Source: Deltaproteobacteria bacterium
Lineage (GTDB): Bacteria > Myxococcota_A > Polyangia > Nannocystales > Nannocystaceae
DNA: 64,000 bases
Direction of reading: 5' to 3'
Assembly (NCBI GenBank): GCA_016709225.1
Contig: JADJEE010000001.1
Coordinates: 3,394,187-3,458,186, forward strand
The notes beneath the pieces are model-generated. The model ran no database searches. It saw nothing but the letters and a program-made list of their open reading frames with translations, and was not told where the DNA came from. Shown piece by piece: positions 56,644 through 64,000 of this stretch (positions within the stretch are counted from its first letter, which is position 1; every line of letters starts with the position of its first letter). The translations under genes were made by a program, and so were the position numbers.

Positions 56644-59600
56644 CGGGGGCAACGCTGACCACGAATGAACGACGACTCGAGCCGACGAGCGCGCTGCGTG
56701 AAATCGCGCGCGCCGAACGGTTCGACGTGCGTCTGCGTTTCGGGTCGGCGGCCGAGGCCTCTCGGTATCTCCGCGCGCTCACGAGTCTGCTCTTTGGCGC
56801 GAGCACCAAGGTCACCGCAACGCTGACCACGGGCGCGCCCCGCGAAGACCTCACCGCCGAAGAGATCGCGGATAGGCTCGCGCGCGCCGCCATCAACAAG
56901 CTCCGCTTCGCGCTCCGACCCGGCGAGCACGCGATCGCCATCGAGCTCGCTCTCCAGCGCTCCGAACCGGGTTCCCGTCGCTATCCCGCGCCGTTCACGA
57001 GCGGCCCCGCCACCTCTCGCCTATGGCTCCAGTCCGACGCCGACGTCGTCGCCCCCATCACCGCGCTCGCGCTCCCGACGACTGCCGAGGGCCTCGCGCT
57101 CGACGCCGCGCACGCGTTCGTCGGGCTCGCGGTCCGGTGCGGTGGCTTCAAGGAGGCAGAGCTCACCGGCGACCATCCGCTCTCCTGGAACACGACGAAG
57201 TCGAACGACGCCGCCCAGCCGGTCCGCAGCACGCTCCGCGACGCCGTCTGGAGCACCGCAAGCTCGGAGGGCGCGGTCGCCCTGTGGGTCAACGGGCTCG
57301 CGCCAGCCATCGAAGCCGCGCGCGCCCGAGCCCGGCTGGTGGGAGCACTACGACGTGCTCACGCGCAGCCCGCGCGAGGCGCTGACCGAGCTGCATGCCC
57401 ACCTCGCCGCGCACTTCGACATCCCGTTCGCCTGGGCCATCGTCGACAGGACCGACGGTCCCGAGGGCACCTTCGTGGTCCAGCCCGAAGCCAACGCCAT
57501 CGCGCGCCTCGTCCCGGAGAGCGATCGCGTCGTCGTCGCCGTCGACCTCGAGCAGCCCACCTCACTGTTCGCCGAGATGCTGCTCCACCTCTGTGCGCAC
57601 CTCGCGCTCGGCCACGTTCGCCCGGGCGATGAATGGGGCCATTGGGACACGCAGGCCTCGCTCTCGCCGACGCCGCATCGGCAGTGGGACCGCGAAGCGC
57701 GCGCCTTCGTCGACGCCCACTTCGCCCGCCCCGTGCGCCGCGTCTCGTCGCTCGATGAGTGCAACCCGCGCGAGAAGGCGTGGCTCGTGTTCCTCGATCA
57801 CATCGGGCGCATGGTCGGCCAGCAGCGCACGCTGCACGCCGCGACAGAGCGTTACCAGGCCGCCGCCTATCAGCGTCAGGCCGCGCAGCGCCTCGTCGCC
57901 CAGCTCGACGCCCACCGCGGCGCGATGCTCTGCGACGGCGTCGGCCTCGGAAAGACCTACGTCGCCACCACCGTCGCCGTTCACTACGCGAACCAGTGGC
58001 GTGACCAGCTCGCGGACGCGAAGCGCTCGGCGACCGACGACCCGTTCCGAATCACGGTGCTTTCGCCCAACTCGGTGGTGAGCACCTGGCAGCGCGAGGC
58101 CATCGCGCCTCTCGCTGCGCACGGCGTTCCGCTCGCCACCATCCGCGTCATCTCGCACTCGAAGCTCTCGCGCATCGTGCCGTCGAGCGACGTCCTCACG
58201 CGCGGCCGCGCGGGCATGAGCGACATGGAGCACCTGCTCCTGTCGGACCTCGTCGTGGTCGACGAGGCGCACAACTTCCGCTCGGTCGGCGCGCGCCGCA
58301 CCACGGTGCTGCGTGACCTCCTGCGCCTCCAGCCGCGCAAAGACCTGCGCCGCAAGGTGCTGCTGCTCACCGCGACGCCCGTGAACAACAGCCTCGAAGA
58401 CCTGCGCCAGCAGGCGGCGCTGATGTTCGGCAAGCCGCTCTTCTTCAACGACAACCTCACGCCCGATAAGTACCGCACGCGCGTGTTCAAGGACGTCGAG
58501 GAGCGCGTCACGAAGACCATCAAGGCAAGGGCGCGGCGGACGTCGCGGCGCTCCTCATCCACGGCGACGCTACCGCCAAGTTCGCGTACGCGCCCGACTT
58601 CCGTGACGACGTGCAGTTCGGCGTGCAAGTGCCGCGCGTGGGCGACTACCTCAGGGAGCAGGAGAAACGGCTCACCGCGCAGCAAACCGCCGTGCGCGCC
58701 GCCATCCAGAGCGGCCAGCCTCCGGCAGAAGTGCCTGCGCGCATCGCGGGCGAGCTGCTCGACCGCATTGTGGTCCAGCGCTCGCGCGCGCTCTGCAAGC
58801 AGATCGAGCGCGAGCAGGGCTCGAACGCACGGCTCCTGTTCCGGCCCGACGCGGCCACGCCCGAGAAGCTCGTCTACGAGGACGTCTACGACGACACCCG
58901 CGACGTGCTCGCGCGCTTCCTGCCGCTCTTCGAGACCCAGCGCGAAGCCACCGACGCGGAGACGCCCCCGCTCTCGCTCAAGGTCTACATGTGGGCCGAC
59001 GTTCGCGACGGCATCCGCGACGCGGGCGAGGTCTCGTCGGTCGTCGGCCTGCAGCGCGTGTTGGTGCTCAAGCGCCTTGAGTCTTCGCCGGTCGCGTTCC
59101 TCATCACCCTGCTTCGACTGCTGGCGCTGCACGCGCATCGGCTCAAGCAGCTTGCTAAGCTGTGCCACGAGGTCGGCGACAAGAAGCGCGAGAAGGATCT
59201 CGCCGCCGAGCTGGCGGACCTCGTCGACGGTGAGCCCCGTCGAGCGTGAGCGCATCGACACGCTGCTTACCGGCGGCAAGGCGAGGGCGCGCGGCAACGA
59301 TCTGCTCGAGCGGTGGAGCGGTGCCCACAGCGCGCGTGCTCCGCCGCCGACTCCGACGACCCGCCGCCGCCCCAGCTCGACCTCTTCGGACGAGACGACG
59401 ACAAGTCGTCTGAGCGCAAGGAGCAGCTCAATCGTCTGTGGAACCTGCGCGAGCACCTCACGCGCGATCTGGCCACGCTGCTCGCGTACGCGCCCGGCCT
59501 CGCCGACATCGTCTTCGGCCGCTTCGCCCAGAAGGACTGGCCGCAGCGCTTCATCAACGGCGGCCAGGAGGTCGACTGGCCCAACTCGGCCGCCTGGGCG

Positions 59601-61022
59601 ATGCGCATCGTCACCGACGGCAAGCTGCGGCGCCTGGTGGCGCGCCTGTTGCGCGCGCGGGCCGACGGCCAGAAGGTCATCGTCTTCTCGCAGTTCACCG
59701 ACACCCTGGCCTACGTCGACTCGGTGCTGCGAGCGGCGCACGCGCTCTCGCGTCAGGAGTGGGCAATCGTCACGGGGCTGCTCGGTGCCGACGTCGGGCG
59801 CGCGGTTCGCCACGAGGACGTTCTCGCCCTCGTAGACCGCAGCGCCGTCGTCAGCGGCGAGACCGAAGACCGCGACGCGGTCATCCACGCCTTCGCGCCG
59901 TTCTACCGCTCGGTCCGTCGCGCCCGCGCTTGCCCGGCGCTTCGGCCTTCGAACAGCAGCAGCTCGATGCGCTGTGGACCAACGGCTGGACGCAGGCGCT
60001 GCGAGCAGCCCACCGACGTCCTCTTCGCTACCGACGTGCTCGCGGAGGGCGTGAACCTCCAGGACGCCGCACTGCTCATCAACTACGACGTACACTGGAA
60101 CCCGGTGCGGATGATCCAGCGCGCCGGCCGTATCGATCGCCGTCTGAACCCCGCGATCGAGGAGGCCACGAGCTTCCCCGACCTCGAAGGGCTCGCCCGC
60201 GACCTCGGAGTCGCGCCGCCGCGCTACTGGTGGCACGAGCACCCACGCACCGCGCCCGTCACCGTGAACCTGCTCTTGCCCAACGAGCTTGAGGCCGAGC
60301 TGCAGCTCCGCGAGCGCATCGCCAACAAGACGCTCGCCATCGACTTCACCCTGGGCCTCGAACAAGGCACCGGCGCCGAGGCCGACTGGATGGCCGACTA
60401 CCGCTTCCGGGGCATCTCGGCCCTCAACGCCTGGCAGGGCGACCGCGCCATCGAGCAGATCGCGGGCTACCAACAACGCCTTCGCCGCCTCATGAGCGAG
60501 CGCGGCATCGACGCCGAGTGGCTCGCCGCGTGGAACGGCTGGCTCCGTGAGGTCGGCGGGCGCCAAGACGACCGCATCCTCGCGTGGGCGCAGCTTGGCC
60601 GTAAGGGCGGCGAAACCACCGTCTACACGCGGCAGCTCCAACCGCGCCTCGTTGACGGTGTTCCGCACTGGCTGTGGACGACGGCGAAGCCCGCGGACTC
60701 GCTGCTCAACTTCTGGCTCGCACTCGACAGCAAGACCTTCCCGGCGGCGACGCGCACCGGCCTTCCGTTCTCCGAGGACGCCTCGCGCCCCATCGCCGCC
60801 GAGGACCTCCTCGCGGCCTCGCGGCGCCTTGTCGACGAAGACCCCGCCCTGGAAGAGCTCGGCGACATGCGCCGCCCCCTCCTGCAAGGTGCGTCGGCCA
60901 TCTCGGCGGGCTTCCTTGGCGCGGAGCCCGATCGGCGCGCCATCGCCGTCAGTGGATTTCGACTCCTTCAGCTTCGTGTTCTCGACGAGGCTGCGCCCGT
61001 GAGACCGAGTGAGGAAGCATGA
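56640..61022 (+). CDS. SNF2-type DEAH helicase of a restriction-modification or DISARM-like system, with several apparent frameshifts
   Basis: About 1,460-aa superfamily 2 helicase. Motifs in order: Walker A LCDGVGLGKTYVA (near 57935), VLSPNSVVSTWQRE, LVVVDEAHNFRS (near 58260), LLLTATPVNNS (near 58370), VIVFSQFTDTLAYV (near 59680), ATDVLAEGVNLQDAALLI and VRMIQRAGRIDRRLNP (near 60030-60140). The first 400 residues contain an ImmA/IrrE-like segment with HLCAH instead of HExxH (near 57590), so a likely inactive peptidase fold. Frame changes occur near 57325, 58526, 59233, 59340, 59920 and 60003; the corrected reading keeps every motif. The stop overlaps the methyltransferase start. Confidence 0.75.
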
Positions 61023-64000
61023 AGAAGGAAGAGTTCGTTAGCCGCATTCTCGATGGTGTTGCGCCCAAGCCGAAGAAGGCGTCGAAGTCGACTTCGGCCG
61101 CTTCGTTCAGCGCAGACGATGTCTTCGGCAACGACGACACCACCACGCCCTCGGTTCCGCCGCCCGCCGATACGCGCTTCGCTCAGCTCCTCCTCGAGGA
61201 GGTCTTCGCGCACGGTGAGGCGCAGCCCCGTGACGAGATCGTCCGCGGCGACCAGACGACCAGCAAGTTCCTGCCGAACGCCGGCATCTACTGGCCGAAG
61301 ACCAACGAGCGCCCGTTCCACATCGTGCTCTTCGAGCTCGACAAGAAGGGGCGCGAGCTGCTGGCCGACCCGTTCTTCCGGCAGACCGATCAGCTCGAAG
61401 ACGCGCTCCACCGCATCGTTCAGGACGTCCTCGAGGGCTTCGAGAAGAAGCGCACGGCGTCCGCCCGGCAAGGGCGCGCAGACCGAGACCCTCTGCGTCG
61501 TCTCCATCGTCGACGACCGCGCATCCACATCTGGCCGCCAGCTCGTCTGCTTCGGCACCAAGAGCACCACCACGACGGCGCTAGAGGTGTTCACTCTCCG
61601 TGAAGAGGTGCGCGACTGGGATCGGCCCTTGGCTGAGGAGCACCTCGACCAGCTCTTCAGCCGTCACTTCGAGAAGCTCGCGAGCGGCGCCAAGTGGCAG
61701 GACGCCTTCATCACGGGCGCCGAGCGCAAGAAGATCAAGGACCTCCTCGCGGTCTGCACGCAGGGGAGCCTGCTCGGGATCGCCGAAGAGGAGTTGCGCA
61801 AGAAGCTCCGCGACGTGCTCGACGAGATCGCGGGCTCGTTCGGCATCCACCGCAAGAGCGCGAACCAGAACCGGCGCCTCGACATGATCGAGCTACCCGT
61901 GAACCACGGCATCGGCGCCGATCCCGTCGAGTCGCAGAAGCCAGGCTTCAAGAACCCGCTCCAGGGCGTTCGCATCTACGACCGCAACGAGCGGCTCCTC
62001 GGCTTCATCGTGTACGTCGCGTCGACCAAGGCGAAGGTCGAGCCGCTGCGCGCAGCGCTCGCGAACAACAACCATTTCCACAACGTCCTCGTCATCTACC
62101 CCGACAGCGCCGAGCCGGAGTTGGAGCTCTGGCAGGGCGGGACACCGCTTCGTGGTCGGCTCACGCGAGGCCCGAAGCGGACTCAGTTCGACGGCGAGGG
62201 CGGCGTCGTCCAACTCCTGTCGCGCTTCTTCGTCGTCAGCAAAAGCGCCATCGAGAAGCCCAAGCAGCTCGCCGAGGAGCTCGCATGGCGCGCCCAGCAT
62301 TTGAAGGCCCTCGCCGTCGAGGAGCTCGAGAAGGAAATCGAGGCCGGCAACAACAAGGGCCCGCTCAAGAAGCTCTTCGACACGTTCAACGCTGCGCTCG
62401 CCACGCTGACGGTCGCGAAGTTCGCCGACGCCTACGCGCAGACCATCACCTACGGCATGCTGGCCGCACGTTGGATCTCGAGCGGCGAGAGCCCGCTTTT
62501 CACGCGCAAGAACCTCAAGGACTTACTTCCCGAGACCAGCGCCTTCCTGAAGGACCTGTTCAACAAGTTGGTGAACTACAACTTCGACAAGAACCTCACC
62601 TGGCTGCTCGACGACATCACGAGCCTGCTCGCGCGCACCAGGGTCGCGCAGGTCTTCCAGGACGAGAAGCGCGACCCGTCGATCCACTTCTACGAGGACT
62701 TCCTCGACGCCTACGACCCGCAAGTCCGAAAGGACCAGGGCGTCTACTACACGCCAGACGAGGTGGTCTCTTACATCGTGCGGACCGCGCACGCCTCGCT
62801 TCAGAACGACTTCGGCCTCCCGCTCGGCCTTGCGGACACGACGACGTGGGCCGCCTTCGCCAAGGCGAAGAAGCTCGCGGTGCCCGATGGCGTGGACCCG
62901 AAGGCGCCCTTCGTCCAGGTGCTCGACCCGGCGCTCGGCACGGGCACGTTCCTCCTGCGTGTCATTGAGGTGATCCACGAGACGATGCAGGTCGAGTTCA
63001 AAAAGCAGGGGCTCGACGACGAGGCGGTACGGAAGGCGTGGGTGAGCTACGTCCGCAAGGACTTGCTGCCGCGCATCAACGGCTTCGAGTTGATGATGGC
63101 GCCCTACATCGTGAGCCACCTGCGCCTCGGTCTCGCGCTGCAGGAGACCGGGGCTTCACGTTCACCAAGAACGACCGCCTGCGTGTTCCTCACCAACACG
63201 CTCGAGATGCACACGCCCTCCGCAGCTCTCGTTCATCGGGAGCACGTGGCCGAGGAGGCAAAGGAAGCCGAGCGCGTGAAGAAGGAAGCTGCGATCTCGG
63301 TTATCATCGGCAACCCGCCCTACGAGCGCGAGCCCGCCGAAAACGCCGGCAACCACAAAGGCGGCTGGGTGCGCGGCGGCTGGGACGGCTGGCGCGGTGG
63401 CGCGCGCTGCTCGAGGACTTTTCGGAGCCCACACGCAATGCCGGTCGCGGTGGCGACCTCAAGAACATCTACAACCTCTACGTCTACTTCTGGCGCTGGG
63501 CGATGTGGCGCGTCTTCGATCGCTACAAGGCGCCGGGCATCGTCTCGTTCATCACGGCGTCGTCTTACCTTCGCGGTCCCGGCTTCTCTGGCATGCGCGA
63601 GGAGATGCGACGCGACGCCGAGCGTGTCTTCATCTTCGACCTCGAAGGCGACCAGCGCGGCACGCGCATCACCGACAACGTCTTCTGCATCACCATCCCG
63701 GTGTGCGTCGGGAGCATGGTGCTCGCCACCACGCCGGACCGCACGACACCCGCGGCGAGCAGCTACAAGCGCATCACCGGTACCCGCGAGGAGAAGCTGA
63801 AGGCCGCCGACGCGTCTCGGAAGTTCAGCGACGTCGCATGGATCGCCGCACCGAGTGGCTGGCTTGATGTGCTGATGGCCGGTGGTGCGGCTACCACCCT
63901 CGCGAGTTACGACACGTGGCCTGCGGCGACCGAGCGTTTTCCCGTGGCAGCACTCCGGCGCGCAGTTCAAGCGGACGTGGCCAATCGAGTGCGACGTCGA
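61019..64000 (+). CDS. Type ISP-like N6-adenine DNA methyltransferase/specificity protein, partial
   Basis: Runs off the right edge; more than 990 aa visible. SAM-binding motif LDPALGTGTFLLR (near 62930) and catalytic NPPY (VIIGNPPYER near 63305), preceded by QGVYYTPDEVVSYIVR, as in N6-adenine methylases of type I, type ISP and DISARM DrmMI. The later part (ASSYKRITGTREEKLKAADA, GWLDVLM) resembles the target-recognition end of type ISP enzymes. The N-terminal 300 residues are of unclear function (RPFHIVLFELDKKGRELL). Frame breaks near 61466, 63150, 63183 and 63408. With the HTH and helicase genes it forms a split type ISP-like or class 1 DISARM-like set; nuclease genes may lie outside the window. 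Confidence 0.75.

Overview
The window looks like chromosomal DNA from a very GC-rich myxobacterium-like organism (Myxococcota, probably Nannocystales/Polyangia). Evidence: strong G/C bias at third codon positions; a Ser/Thr kinase fused to a TPR-type C-terminus; many lipoproteins with a lipobox followed by Asp/Ser/Thr/Gly-rich linkers; and one surface protein with a MYXO-CTERM-like tail. This assignment is an inference from gene style only.

Layout. 1-12.9 kb: scattered metabolic and signalling genes (partial acyl-CoA ligase, hotdog thioesterase overlapping a ThDP lyase-like enzyme, CrcB, kinase-TPR protein, DinB-like protein, GNAT, an orphan benzoyl-CoA epoxidase boxB) and a 168-bp MITE-like element just after boxB. 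14.3-21.8 kb: an exopolysaccharide/glycan operon (Wzc-like BY-kinase, flippase, O-antigen ligase/polymerase, DegT aminotransferase, PglC-like sugar-phosphate transferase, PglD-like acetyltransferase), mostly with overlapping ends. 21.8-24.7 kb: a cysteine synthase/CBS-like gene and lipoproteins.

24.7-33.0 kb, all on the minus strand: the most interesting locus. An MNIO (DUF692) oxidase and its DUF2063 partner follow a 120-aa secreted precursor made of ten perfect GTTAGCP heptads, so ten evenly spaced cysteines. They are followed by a P460-like CxxCH lipoprotein and preceded by another CxxCH lipoprotein, a TlpA-type thioredoxin and three DsbA-like proteins (five DsbA modules). I read this as a candidate multi-core, cysteine-modified RiPP system, related to bufferins/methanobactins, with a dedicated periplasmic thiol-redox set.

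33.1-37.7 kb: tRNA-Gly, then argC, an argJ fused to an acetylglutamate-kinase-like domain, argR, an alpha/beta hydrolase, and tRNA-Asn. 37.7-64 kb: a mobile/defence island. It holds an erythromycin-esterase-like gene; a minus-strand phage-derived block (small proteins, amidoligase with two gamma-glutamylcyclotransferase-like proteins, holin-like protein, endolysin, tail fibre, P2-I-like tail protein) with five copies of one promoter-like element; an ImmA/XRE pair; a serine-recombinase module; a DUF5131/TcmP pair; and an HTH + SNF2 helicase + type ISP-like methyltransferase set running off the right edge. No capsid, portal or terminase gene was recognised.

Caution: from about 28 kb onward several genes need single-base frame corrections at G/C-rich spots while keeping all their motifs. 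This suggests consensus errors more than gene decay; coordinates for these genes span the whole reconstructed gene.
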